This document shows positions 43,276 to 51,295 of a stretch of 64,000 nt of DNA, piece by piece. Positions within the stretch are counted from its first letter, which is position 1. Each line of letters starts with the position of its first letter. A program made the position numbers and the translations under genes. The stretch comes from Anaerolentibacter hominis. GTDB lineage: Bacteria > Bacillota > Clostridia > Lachnospirales > Lachnospiraceae. The notes under the pieces are model-generated. The model was given only the letters and a program-made list of their open reading frames with translations. It did not search any database and had not been told where the DNA came from. The stretch lies in contig NZ_JAWDIX010000004.1 of the NCBI RefSeq assembly GCF_032380675.1, positions 62,001 through 126,000 on the forward strand. Direction: 5' to 3'.

Positions 43276-43866
43276 ATGGAGAAGAAGGTCTGGAAACCGG
43301 GCAATATGCTGTATCCGCTGCCTGCTGTTATGGTAAGCTGCGCTGATTTGGAGGGCAGGCCCAATATCATTACAGTGGCGTGGACGGGAACTGTTTGCTC
43401 TGATCCGCCGATGGTATCTGTATCGGTGAGGCCGTCCAGATTTTCCTATCATATGATTCAGGAGACACAGGAATTTGTGATAAATCTGACGACGAAGAAG
43501 CTGCTGCGGGCCGCGGATTATTGTGGCGTTGCATCGGGCAGAGACGTGGATAAATTCAGTAAGATGGGATTAACCGCCCGGCCGGCTGAGAAAGTGAAGG
43601 CTCCGCTTATTGAGGAGAGTCCGGTTAACCTGGAATGCAGGGTAAAGCAGGTGATTCCTCTTGGAAGCCATGATATGTTTCTGGCGGAGATCGTGTGTGT
43701 GGATGTGGATGCAGCGTATCTGGATGATAAGGGGAAATTTCATCTGGATGCGGCAGAGCCGGTTGTTTACTCGCACGGAACTTATTATGGATTGGGCAAA
43801 GGCCTGGGGACGTTTGGATTTTCCGTTCGCGGCGCACAGAAAATTGTACGAAGAAAGAAAGGCTGA
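43276..43866 (+). CDS. Flavin reductase family (FMN-binding split barrel) protein
   Basis: A 196-residue FMN-binding protein: PGNMLYPLPAVMVSCADLEGRPNIITVAWTGTVCSDPPMVSVSVRPSRFSYHMI is the FMN-binding split-barrel N-terminus, followed by FVINLTTKKLLRAADYCGVASGRDVDKFS and ECRVKQVIPLGSHDMFLAEIV. Related proteins act as NAD(P)H:flavin reductases or flavoredoxins in anaerobes. GGAAGGAAAT precedes ATG 43276. The shikimate kinase gene starts shortly after. Confidence 0.9.
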   Translation: MEKKVWKPGNMLYPLPAVMVSCADLEGRPNIITVAWTGTVCSDPPMVSVSVRPSRFSYHMIQETQEFVINLTTKKLLRAADYCGVASGRDVDKFSKMGLTARPAEKVKAPLIEESPVNLECRVKQVIPLGSHDMFLAEIVCVDVDAAYLDDKGKFHLDAAEPVVYSHGTYYGLGKGLGTFGFSVRGAQKIVRRKKG

Positions 43867-43938
43867 ATGAAATTTTCAGCCTGCACCATAAAAGATCGAA
43901 GATACGGGGCCGGCAGTTTTGCCGGCAGGAGAAGAAAA

Positions 43939-44475
43939 GTGGAGAACAATAATATTGTACTGATTGGTATGCCTGCGGCGGGAAAGAGTACGATAGGGGT
44001 TATACTCGCCAAGGCGATGGGGTTTCGGTTTGTGGATTCAGATCTGCTGATTCAGGAGACGGAAGGACGTCTGCTGAGTGAAATTATAGTAGAAGAAGGA
44101 ATTGATTCATTTATTGCAATAGAGAATCGGATCAATGCGGGTATTCTGGCAGAACGCAGCATTATCTCGCCGGGAGGCAGTGTAGTCTATGGAGAAGAAG
44201 CCATGGAGCACCTGCGGGAGATTGGGACGGTGGTGTACTTAAGACTGAGCTATACGGTATTGAAAAAGAGAATCGGTAACCCGAAAAAACGGGGAGTCGT
44301 ATTAAAAGATGGCCAGTCATTGAAGGATCTGTATAAGGAACGGTGTCCTCTTTATGAGAAATATGCACATATTATCGTGGATGCGGACGGACTGAGCGTT
44401 GGCCAGCTGATGCAGAAGACGAGGGAAGCAATTGAAACCTTCCGGAATGGGAAGGAAAAACTGGGCGGTACCTGA
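43939..44475 (+). CDS. aroK: Shikimate kinase
   Basis: A 178-residue P-loop kinase that phosphorylates shikimate at the 3-OH. Walker A is GMPAAGKST (about residues 9-17); the shikimate-binding DSD appears as FRFVDSDLLIQE; SPGGSVVYG holds the second substrate glycines. The LID region (KKRIGNPKKRGVVLKDG) is shorter than in classic AroK, and the expected RPLL motif reads RGVV, so substrate specificity has some doubt. GTG 43939 has AGGAG 7 nt upstream. aroC is at 59 kb, so the pathway is dispersed. Confidence 0.8.
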   Translation: MENNNIVLIGMPAAGKSTIGVILAKAMGFRFVDSDLLIQETEGRLLSEIIVEEGIDSFIAIENRINAGILAERSIISPGGSVVYGEEAMEHLREIGTVVYLRLSYTVLKKRIGNPKKRGVVLKDGQSLKDLYKERCPLYEKYAHIIVDADGLSVGQLMQKTREAIETFRNGKEKLGGT

Positions 44476-44527
44476 AGTTTTTAGGGCCGGGAAATGCCGG
44501 ATACTGCCATGTTTTTGACAAAAAGTG

Positions 44528-44556
44528 TTTTCATATGCGGGCCTGTGTGCTATAAT
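44528..44556 (+). promoter_or_regulatory. murA promoter
   Basis: TTTTCA (44528-44533), 17-nt spacer, TATAAT (44551-44556) with an upstream TG (extended -10), 55 nt before the murA start. Confidence 0.65.
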
Positions 44557-44610
44557 GGGAAAGCTGTTAAATTTTTGGAACGAAAAAAGAGATTATATTC
44601 GAGGTGTGCA

Positions 44611-45909
44611 ATGGACCAATATATTATAAAAGGGGGGAAACCCCTTGCAGGTGAGGTTGTAATCGGCGGCGCGAAGAATGCTGCTCTTGGCATTTTGGCT
44701 GCAGCGACAATGACCGATGAAACTGTGACCATTGATAACTTACCAAATATACGAGATATAAATGTTTTGATTCAGGCCATTGAGGGCATTGGCGCTACGG
44801 TGGAAAAGACAGAAAAGCATGTAGTGAAAATCAATGCCAGAAATATCCACGCCTGGGATGTAGACAATGAATATATCAGAAAAATCAGAGCTTCCTATTA
44901 TCTTCTGGGAGCGCTGCTGGGAAAATACAAGAAAGCCAGAGTTGCTCTTCCGGGTGGCTGCAATATCGGCAGCAGGCCGATTGATCAGCATATAAAGGGT
45001 TTTAAAGCGCTGGGTGCGGAAGTTACGATTGGGCAGGATATGATCTGTGTGGAAGCGGAACACTTAAAGGGTAATCATATTTATCTGGATGTGGTCAGCG
45101 TCGGCGCTACGATTAATATTATGCTGGCTGCCTGTATGGCAGAAGGTAAAACGATACTGGAGAATGTGGCTAAGGAACCTCATGTTGTTGATGTGGCGAA
45201 CTTTTTAAACAGCATGGGCGCCAATATAAAAGGTGCGGGGACTGATGTCATCCGTATTACAGGCGTGCCGAGCCTGCATGCAACAGAATATTCTATTATT
45301 CCGGACCAGATAGAGGCGGGAACCTTTATGTTTGCCGCGGCAGCTACCAAGGGAGATATCCTGATTAAAAATGTTATCCCGAAGCATCTGGAGTCCATAA
45401 CGGCCAAGTTAATTGAGATTGGCGCTAATGTTGAAGAATTTGATGATGCCGTCAGAGTTGTTGCGACCAAGCGTCTGGGACATACGCAGGTGAAAACACT
45501 GCCCTATCCGGGATTTCCCACGGATATGCAGCCTCAGATTACAACACTCCTGGCTATGTCAGGCGGGACCAGCATTGTGACGGAAAGTATTTTTGAAAAC
45601 CGTTTTATGTATGTGGATGAGCTTTTCAAGATGGGAGCTGATATCAAGGTAGAGGGAAATACGGCCATTGTCAGCGGTGTGAACGGGCTTACCGGAGCAA
45701 CGGTATGTGCGCCTGATCTGCGCGCGGGTGCGGCACTTGTCATTGCAGGCCTGGCGGCGGACGGTTATACAATGGTTGAACAGATACATTTTATTGAACG
45801 GGGCTATGAAACATTCGAGAGAAAGATGCAGATGCTGGGAGCCGATATGGCAAAGGTAAATGTGGAAGACGAGCGGGCAATCCGCAAGTTCAAATTTAAA
45901 GTAGGCTAA
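44611..45909 (+). CDS. murA: UDP-N-acetylglucosamine 1-carboxyvinyltransferase
   Basis: A 432-residue EPSP-synthase-fold enzyme for the first step of peptidoglycan precursor synthesis. Lys22 (GGAKNAAL) and the catalytic Cys117 in PGGCNIGSRPIDQHIKG are present; the Cys means fosfomycin sensitivity is expected. TDMQPQITTLLAMS and ENRFMYVDEL are further family motifs. Start ATG 44611 has GAGGT upstream, and residues MDQYIIKGG match the family start; the frame extends upstream over the promoter and should be ignored. Confidence 0.96.
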   Translation: MDQYIIKGGKPLAGEVVIGGAKNAALGILAAATMTDETVTIDNLPNIRDINVLIQAIEGIGATVEKTEKHVVKINARNIHAWDVDNEYIRKIRASYYLLGALLGKYKKARVALPGGCNIGSRPIDQHIKGFKALGAEVTIGQDMICVEAEHLKGNHIYLDVVSVGATINIMLAACMAEGKTILENVAKEPHVVDVANFLNSMGANIKGAGTDVIRITGVPSLHATEYSIIPDQIEAGTFMFAAAATKGDILIKNVIPKHLESITAKLIEIGANVEEFDDAVRVVATKRLGHTQVKTLPYPGFPTDMQPQITTLLAMSGGTSIVTESIFENRFMYVDELFKMGADIKVEGNTAIVSGVNGLTGATVCAPDLRAGAALVIAGLAADGYTMVEQIHFIERGYETFERKMQMLGADMAKVNVEDERAIRKFKFKVG

Positions 45910-45974
45910 TAAGTATTGGGGTTTGAATAAAAGGGGAGGGAAATGCGTCAAAGAAATTTGCTGTGTTTCCCGGG

Positions 45975-46014
45975 AAAGCGCCTGCAGGTCATAGAGTGGC
46001 CTGCAGGCGCTTTT
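45975..46014 (+). terminator. Rho-independent terminator after murA
   Basis: AAAGCGCCTGCAGG / CCTGCAGGCGCTTT (14-bp stem, 11-nt loop) followed by TCTTT. Confidence 0.92.
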
Positions 46015-46138
46015 CTTTATTTAAGGCAGTTTGCCGGCATTTGTTACAATAAGACGGGCTGCGAAATGACCGGCGCGATTGTTTTGCAGGGAATCGGGGC
46101 ATACTGAGGCATATTGAAAGAAAAAATCAGCGTTGCTA

Positions 46139-46184
46139 TTGACAAAATACGAAATACAGCGTAATATACCTAATAGGGGTATAT
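46139..46184 (+). promoter_or_regulatory. copA promoter overlapped by a CsoR-type operator
   Basis: TTGACA (46139-46144), 17-nt spacer, TAATAT (46162-46167). The -10 overlaps ATATACC-TAATA-GGGGTATAT (46164-46184), a pseudo-palindrome of the kind bound by copper-sensing CsoR repressors. The repressor gene is two genes downstream. Confidence 0.75.
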
Positions 46185-46217
46185 AGTATATGCCAAAATG
46201 ATTGAAGAAAGCAGGGG

Positions 46218-48479
46218 ATGAATTTGAAAGAAGAAATTTATATAATCGAAGGTATGACCTGTGCCGCCTGCTCCAGCGGCGTGGAACGGGCCACCAGGAA
46301 GATAGACGGAGTAGAGCGCAGCGATGTGAATCTGACAACCGGCAGAATGACCATTGTGTATGATGATTCGAAAGTAGATGAAGAACTGATCAAGGCAAAA
46401 GTGGTAAAGGCCGGATTTGGTATTCATAAATATGAGGCGCCGGGGGCTGATGAAAAGAAGCTGACAGCCATGGAGCAAGAAAAAGAGCATAAGAATTTTA
46501 AGAGACGGCTGATCACCGCTATAGTATTTTCAGTGGGACTGCTCTATCTTGCTATGGGGCACATGCTGCCCTTTGAGCTGCCGGTACCGGATATTATTCA
46601 TATGAATACGCACCCGCTGAATTTTGCTTTGCTGCAGCTGGTCTTAACAATCCCGGTTCTCTACTGCGGACGGCAGTTTTATCTGATTGGATTTAAGACA
46701 CTGTTCCACGGGAATCCCAATATGGATTCTTTGGTAGCAGTGGGAACAAGCAGTGCATTTATTTACAGTCTGGTTCAGACGATTCTGATTCCATCCAATC
46801 CAATGAATGCACATCATCTTTATTATGAATCGGCGGCGGTTGTGGTCACACTTGTCATGCTGGGCAAATATTTGGAGAGCAACAGCCAGAGAAAGACATC
46901 CGGAGCTATTCAGAAGCTGATGGAGCTCACTCCGGAGACTGCGATTGTGGAAAAAGACGGAAAAGAAGTCACTGTTTCGATCAGTGAGCTGAGAAAAGGC
47001 GACATTATTGTCATTAAGCCAGGTTCACGGGTACCCCAGGATGGTATCGTCGTACGAGGCGGGAGCAGCGTGGACGAATCCATGCTGACCGGTGAGAGTA
47101 TACCTGTGGAAAAGAGCGCGGGAGACGAAGTGATCGGCGGAAGCATGAATTACAATGGGGTTATGTATGTGGAAGTCAGCCGTACCGGTGAAGACACTAC
47201 CCTTGCAAAGATCATAAAGCTGATTGAGGATGCGCAGGGCAAAAAGGCCCCTATTTCCAAGATTGCAGATAAAGTGGCCGGCTACTTTGTGCCGGCGGTT
47301 ATGATCATTGCCCTGGCAGCTTCCGTAATATGGCTGCTGCTTGGCTATGATCTGGCCTTTGTGCTGAAAATATTTGTTTCTGTTCTGGTTATCGCCTGCC
47401 CCTGTGCCCTGGGGCTTGCCACTCCTACGGCAATTATGGTAGGAACCGGACTTGGCGCCAGCAATGGTATTTTAATTAAGAGCGGAGAAGCACTGGAAAC
47501 AACACACAAGGTTGATACCGTTGTCCTGGATAAGACCGGTACGATTACGGAGGGTAAACCTCAGGTAGTGGATATTGTAAGCCAGGATATGGAGCCGGAT
47601 GAACTTCTCCAGCTTGCTGCCGCCGTTGAGGCCGGGTCGGAGCATCCTCTGGCGCAGGCTATTGTAGCAAGAGCCAGAGAAAAACGGGAGGACGGCGTTC
47701 TTTATCCTGCGGAAGAGTTTGAAAGCATTACCGGTATGGGCGTACAGGCAAAGGTTCAGGACCATATGGTGCTGGTGGGCAATATAAAGCTGCTGGAGGG
47801 CCATAATGGGATTGAAGAGGCCGGTGAATATAAAGAGCAGGCCGCGGTTTTGGCAGGCCGGGGACAGACGCCGATGTTTGTTTCTGTGGATCAGAAGGTT
47901 CAGGGTATCATTAGTGTGGCCGATACAGTAAAGGAAACAAGTATCGAGGCGATTGAGAAAATGAAGGGCCTGGGCATTGAAGTATATATGCTGACCGGTG
48001 ATAACAAGCTGACGGCAGATTACATCGGACGGCAGGTTAAAGTGGACGGCGTTATCTCCGAGGTACTCCCGGGAGACAAGGCGCAGGTAGTTGCGGACTT
48101 GCAGGCGAAGGGTAAAAAAGTTATGATGGTGGGAGACGGTATCAATGATGCACCGGCGCTGGTGCAGGCGGATATCGGAACAGCCATTGGAAACGGCAGC
48201 GACGTGGCGATAGAGTCCAGTGATATTGTGCTGATGAAATCAGATCTTCGGGATGTCTATAAGTCAATTAAACTGAGTAAGCTGACAATCCGCAATATCA
48301 AGCAGAACCTGTTTTGGGCGTTCTTTTATAATACGATCGGTATTCCGGTAGCGGCCGGGCTTCTGTTCCCGATAAACGGAATGCTGCTGAGTCCTATGAT
48401 CGGCGGATTTGCTATGTCGCTGAGTTCGATCTGCGTTGTGGGCAATGCACTTCGTCTGCGCACAAAGAAGCTGGATTAA
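46218..48479 (+). CDS. copA: Copper-exporting P1B-type ATPase
   Basis: A 753-residue heavy-metal P-type ATPase. One N-terminal HMA domain with GMTCAACSSGVERA; eight expected helices; TGES (LTGESIPV) actuator motif; CPC ion-site motif VIACPCALGLATPTA; phosphorylation site DKTGTITEG; SEHPLAQA (HP motif); MVGDGINDAPALVQADIG. The CPC and the C-terminal NALRLR-type TM8 region (YNTIGIPVAAG; MSLSSICVVGNALRL) indicate Cu(I). AGGGG abuts ATG 46218; TTG 46224 is a possible true start. Operon with csoR and copZ. Confidence 0.95.
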   Translation: MNLKEEIYIIEGMTCAACSSGVERATRKIDGVERSDVNLTTGRMTIVYDDSKVDEELIKAKVVKAGFGIHKYEAPGADEKKLTAMEQEKEHKNFKRRLITAIVFSVGLLYLAMGHMLPFELPVPDIIHMNTHPLNFALLQLVLTIPVLYCGRQFYLIGFKTLFHGNPNMDSLVAVGTSSAFIYSLVQTILIPSNPMNAHHLYYESAAVVVTLVMLGKYLESNSQRKTSGAIQKLMELTPETAIVEKDGKEVTVSISELRKGDIIVIKPGSRVPQDGIVVRGGSSVDESMLTGESIPVEKSAGDEVIGGSMNYNGVMYVEVSRTGEDTTLAKIIKLIEDAQGKKAPISKIADKVAGYFVPAVMIIALAASVIWLLLGYDLAFVLKIFVSVLVIACPCALGLATPTAIMVGTGLGASNGILIKSGEALETTHKVDTVVLDKTGTITEGKPQVVDIVSQDMEPDELLQLAAAVEAGSEHPLAQAIVARAREKREDGVLYPAEEFESITGMGVQAKVQDHMVLVGNIKLLEGHNGIEEAGEYKEQAAVLAGRGQTPMFVSVDQKVQGIISVADTVKETSIEAIEKMKGLGIEVYMLTGDNKLTADYIGRQVKVDGVISEVLPGDKAQVVADLQAKGKKVMMVGDGINDAPALVQADIGTAIGNGSDVAIESSDIVLMKSDLRDVYKSIKLSKLTIRNIKQNLFWAFFYNTIGIPVAAGLLFPINGMLLSPMIGGFAMSLSSICVVGNALRLRTKKLD

Positions 48480-48510
48480 GAGAGTAATCAGTAACCAGGA
48501 GGAGAAATGT

Positions 48511-48807
48511 ATGTCTGAGGAAAGCGGTAAAAAGAAGCACAGAGACACAGATGAATATACCAGACTGATTCACAGGCTGAACCGGATCGAGGGTCAGGTC
48601 AGGGGAGTCAGAAGGATGGTGGAGGAAGAGGTTTATTGTGTGGATATCCTCACCCAGGTATCCGCGATTCAGTCTGCGCTCAACAGCTTCAGTAAAGAAT
48701 TGCTGGAAGATCACATCCGCACCTGCGTTGTCCGGGATATAAAGGATGACAAGGAAGATGAGGTCATAGATGAATTGATGAAAACATTGAGAAAACTTAT
48801 GAAATAA
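48511..48807 (+). CDS. csoR: CsoR-family copper-sensing repressor
   Basis: A 98-residue all-helical repressor (LIHRLNRIEGQVRGVRRMVEEE start). The Cu(I) ligands of CsoR are conserved as Cys43 (YCVDIL), His68 and Cys72 (DHIRTC), which favours copper over formaldehyde or nickel sensing. Start ATG 48511 follows GGAGGAGAAATGT. In a copA-csoR-copZ operon it should repress its own promoter until Cu(I) binds. Confidence 0.92.
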   Translation: MSEESGKKKHRDTDEYTRLIHRLNRIEGQVRGVRRMVEEEVYCVDILTQVSAIQSALNSFSKELLEDHIRTCVVRDIKDDKEDEVIDELMKTLRKLMK

Positions 48808-48820
48808 GGAGGATAAGAAA

Positions 48821-49018
48821 ATGACAGTATTAAATGTGAAGGAAATGGCGTGTGAGCATTGCGTAAAGAGGATTACAGACGTCTTAACAGCCGCAGGCCT
48901 TAAGTTTGAGGTGAATCTGGCCGATAAGACCGTGAGCGTGGACGGGGATGAGGCGGCGGTTAAGCTGGCGATCTCCGAGATGGACGATATTGGTTTTACT
49001 GCACAGGCAGCGAACTAG
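48821..49018 (+). CDS. copZ: Copper chaperone CopZ-like HMA protein
   Basis: A 65-residue HMA domain: MTVLNVKEMACEHCVKRI carries the metal motif C-E-H-C instead of the more common C-x-x-C with Ser/Gly, and the ferredoxin-like fold ends with DDIGFTAQ. It would deliver Cu(I) to CopA. AAGGAGG precedes the ATG; 13 nt after csoR. Confidence 0.9.
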   Translation: MTVLNVKEMACEHCVKRITDVLTAAGLKFEVNLADKTVSVDGDEAAVKLAISEMDDIGFTAQAAN

Positions 49019-49021
49019 AGA

Positions 49022-49067
49022 AAAAGGCCGGACGGATTTTGTTTAATCTGTCCGGCCTTTCTTTTAT
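49022..49067. terminator. Bidirectional terminator between copZ and metK
   Basis: AAAGGCCGGAC-N-GATT / AATC-N-GTCCGGCCTTT stem of about 15 bp with one mismatch, T-rich on the plus side (CTTTT) and A-run complement on the minus side. Confidence 0.88.
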
Positions 49068-49074
49068 TCTGATA

Positions 49075-50262
49075 TTATTTATCAGCAGCGAGCTTCTTTA
49101 GCTCATCCGCCTTGTCAAGTTTTTCCCATGGAAGATCCAGATCAGATCTGCCAAAATGACCGTAGGCCGCGGTCTGCTTATAGATCGGCCTCCTTAAGTC
49201 CAGCATCTGTATAATACCAGCCGGACGCAGATCAAAGGCTTCCCGTACGATATCGCTTAATGCTTCATCGCTTATTTTGCCTGTGCCGAATGTATCAACC
49301 ATGACAGAAGTGGGCTGTGCAACGCCGATGGCATAAGAAAGCTGCACCTCACATTTATCGGCCAGGCCGGCTGCTACTACATTTTTGGCCGCATAGCGGG
49401 CGGCGTACGCAGCAGAACGGTCTACCTTGGTACAATCCTTGCCTGAAAAGGCCCCGCCGCCGTGGCGGGCAGCCCCGCCGTAAGTATCAACTATAATCTT
49501 CCTGCCGGTAACGCCGCTGTCCCCGTTGGGACCGCCGATAACAAAACGGCCGGTGGGGTTGATGTAGAATTTTGTATCCTCATCGATCATTTCACCGGGA
49601 AGAACCGGGTCAAATACATATTTTTTGATATCTTCATGAATCTGTTCCTGTGTCACATCAGATTTATGCTGGGTGGAAAGAACTACCGCATTCAGATGGA
49701 TCGGTCTGCCCTGTTCATCGTATTCCACTGTTACCTGTGACTTGCCGTCCGGACGCAGATAAGGCAGCGTGCCATCCTTGCGGACCTTGGTAAGCTGTCT
49801 GGTGAGCCGGTGTGCAAGGTGAATCGGATATGGCATATATTCTGGTGTTTCATTCGTGGCATAGCCGAACATCATGCCCTGATCCCCGGCGCCGATTGCC
49901 TCAATATCTTCATTAGACATTCTGGCTTCCAAAGCCTTGTTGACCCCCATTGCGATATCAGGGGACTGCTCGTCCAGCGCAACGATTACGCCGCAGGTAT
50001 CTGCATCAAATCCGGCATTGGAAGAGGTATAGCCCACCCCCCGAATCGTGTCCCGGACAATTTTCTGAATATCAACATAACCTCTGGTAGTTACTTCTCC
50101 CATTACCAGGACCAGTCCGGTGGTAACAGCTGTTTCACAGGCCACGCGGCTCATGGGGTCCTGCTCCAGCAGAGCATCTAATATGGCATCGGAAATCTGA
50201 TCACAGATTTTATCGGGATGCCCTTCTGTAACTGACTCAGAAGTAATCAGTCTTTTGTTCAT
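49075..50262 (-). CDS. metK: S-adenosylmethionine synthetase
   Basis: A 395-residue enzyme forming SAM from methionine and ATP. Signatures: TSESVTEGHPDKICDQISDA at the start, GAGDQGMMFGYA, the GGGAFSGKDCTKVDRSAAYAARY phosphate-binding region (parts GGGAFSGKD and KVDRSAAY) and GQFGRSDLDLPWE-like GHFGRSDLDLPWE. Start ATG 50262 with AAAGGAG 8 nt upstream. The leader of about 80 nt has a CAGGCCTGTACAGGGCCTG hairpin but no SAM-I riboswitch elements. Confidence 0.97.
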   Translation of the reverse strand: MNKRLITSESVTEGHPDKICDQISDAILDALLEQDPMSRVACETAVTTGLVLVMGEVTTRGYVDIQKIVRDTIRGVGYTSSNAGFDADTCGVIVALDEQSPDIAMGVNKALEARMSNEDIEAIGAGDQGMMFGYATNETPEYMPYPIHLAHRLTRQLTKVRKDGTLPYLRPDGKSQVTVEYDEQGRPIHLNAVVLSTQHKSDVTQEQIHEDIKKYVFDPVLPGEMIDEDTKFYINPTGRFVIGGPNGDSGVTGRKIIVDTYGGAARHGGGAFSGKDCTKVDRSAAYAARYAAKNVVAAGLADKCEVQLSYAIGVAQPTSVMVDTFGTGKISDEALSDIVREAFDLRPAGIIQMLDLRRPIYKQTAAYGHFGRSDLDLPWEKLDKADELKKLAADK

Positions 50263-50356
50263 TTGTAAATCTCCTTTCATATCTCTGGTCTCAGGCCCTG
50301 TACAGGCCTGAACATATAGCTATAACGATACAACCTTTCCTATATTCAGTCAAGCA

Positions 50357-50869
50357 TTACTGGATCTCCTGTCGAATTTGATTGAAATTATAGGCAATAA
50401 GCAGAATCATAAGCAGGTTAATCACACCCAGAATCATGGCGAGAATCTCAATATAAAACAGATTGGCCGTTATAAAGAAGCAGATCTGGAAGATACAATA
50501 AAAATTCCGTATCCCCGCCAGTGTGTTGGCCCGCGCGGTAAGCCCGCTCTGCCGGCAAAGAGCGCTGATTCCGGCCAGCAGCATAAACCAGAAGGCCACA
50601 TTGATAAAATATACAATTGCATGAACCAGATAGATGTTAATAGGAACCACCCACGTAACAGCGCTATAGCAGATCAGTACGATACAGACCGGTTTGAATT
50701 TCCTGAAACCGGAGGAAAGCTTTTCAAAATCGCACAGTGCCAGAAAGATCAGGATATACCCGATGAAGTTCGGCAGAATATCCAGTGAGGCGCCTCCCAG
50801 ACCAATATTAAAATCTAAATGAATCAACAGCATGGCAACGATAAGTTTCATAAATGTTTTCTTGTTCAT
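50357..50869 (-). CDS. Small integral membrane protein, unknown function
   Basis: A 170-residue protein with four to five membrane segments (IVAMLLIHLDFNIG; LPNFIGYILIFLALCDF; VCIVLICYSAVTWVV; VYFINVAFWFMLLAGISAL; ILAMILGVINLLMILLIAYNF). LDILPNFIGYILI is a motif I have seen in Clostridial proteins of unknown function. GGGTTACGGGGAT precedes the ATG. Monocistronic, minus strand, upstream of metK. Confidence 0.7.
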   Translation of the reverse strand: MNKKTFMKLIVAMLLIHLDFNIGLGGASLDILPNFIGYILIFLALCDFEKLSSGFRKFKPVCIVLICYSAVTWVVPINIYLVHAIVYFINVAFWFMLLAGISALCRQSGLTARANTLAGIRNFYCIFQICFFITANLFYIEILAMILGVINLLMILLIAYNFNQIRQEIQ

Positions 50870-51048
50870 ATCCCCGTAACCCTTCTCTTATGTAAACTAT
50901 AGTCCGGGATAAATCCCGCAGTAAAGAACAGTATAACATAGTTTGGGGACGTTAAAAACCCTAATAGCTCCGTCAAATAACAGAAAATATAAAATAAGTT
51001 TATACTTCATGAAATGTTTATAAAGTTTCCCGACAGCCGGTGGAAATA

Positions 51049-51057
51049 TGGTATAAT
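51049..51057 (+). promoter_or_regulatory. Extended -10 promoter for the kinase/regulator operon
   Basis: TGGTATAAT; no good -35. The transcript would carry the repeat cluster 51067-51258 in a leader of about 230 nt before the kinase ATG. Confidence 0.5.
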
Positions 51058-51066
51058 ATTCGAAAG

Positions 51067-51258
51067 CCAAGCCATGCAAGACCAGGAGCCGGAAGAATCC
51101 TATGCTTGCATAAAGGATTCTTCCGGCTCCTGGTCTTATAGGGCGCAGCCCGAAACCGAGCCGACCGGAGGAAGGCGAGGTTGCATGGCTTGCGGATAGC
51201 AGACAGGGCGCAGCCCGAAACCGAGCCGACCGGAGGAAGGCGAGGTTGCATGGCTTGC
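51067..51258 (+). repeat. Extragenic repeat cluster: long hairpin plus 53-bp direct repeat
   Basis: AAGCCATGCAA (51069-51079) is followed by a 23-bp perfect inverted repeat (arms near 51079-51101 and 51115-51137, loop TATGCTTGCATAA). Two exact 53-bp direct copies come next, 51141-51193 and 51206-51258, each running from GGGCGCAGCCCGAAACC through GAGCCGACCGGAGGAAGG to TTGCATGGCTTGC. The copy end TTGCATGGCTT is the reverse complement of the 5' border, so each unit is bounded by an inverted repeat. No protein is encoded. It lies in the leader of the downstream kinase gene. Confidence 0.85.
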
Positions 51259-51295
51259 AGCGGCATACTAATTTACTTCGACCTGGAGGTTTTTC

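Noticed and set aside
45943..46100. Short frame after GGGGAGGGAA downstream of murA
   Set aside because: It runs straight through the murA terminator stem and loop, so the coding signal is an accident of that hairpin.
50263..50340. SAM riboswitch upstream of metK
   Set aside because: The leader is too short and lacks the four-helix SAM-I core; only one simple hairpin is seen.
51141..51258. CRISPR array
   Set aside because: Only two copies of a 53-bp unit with a 12-nt gap, no cas genes.
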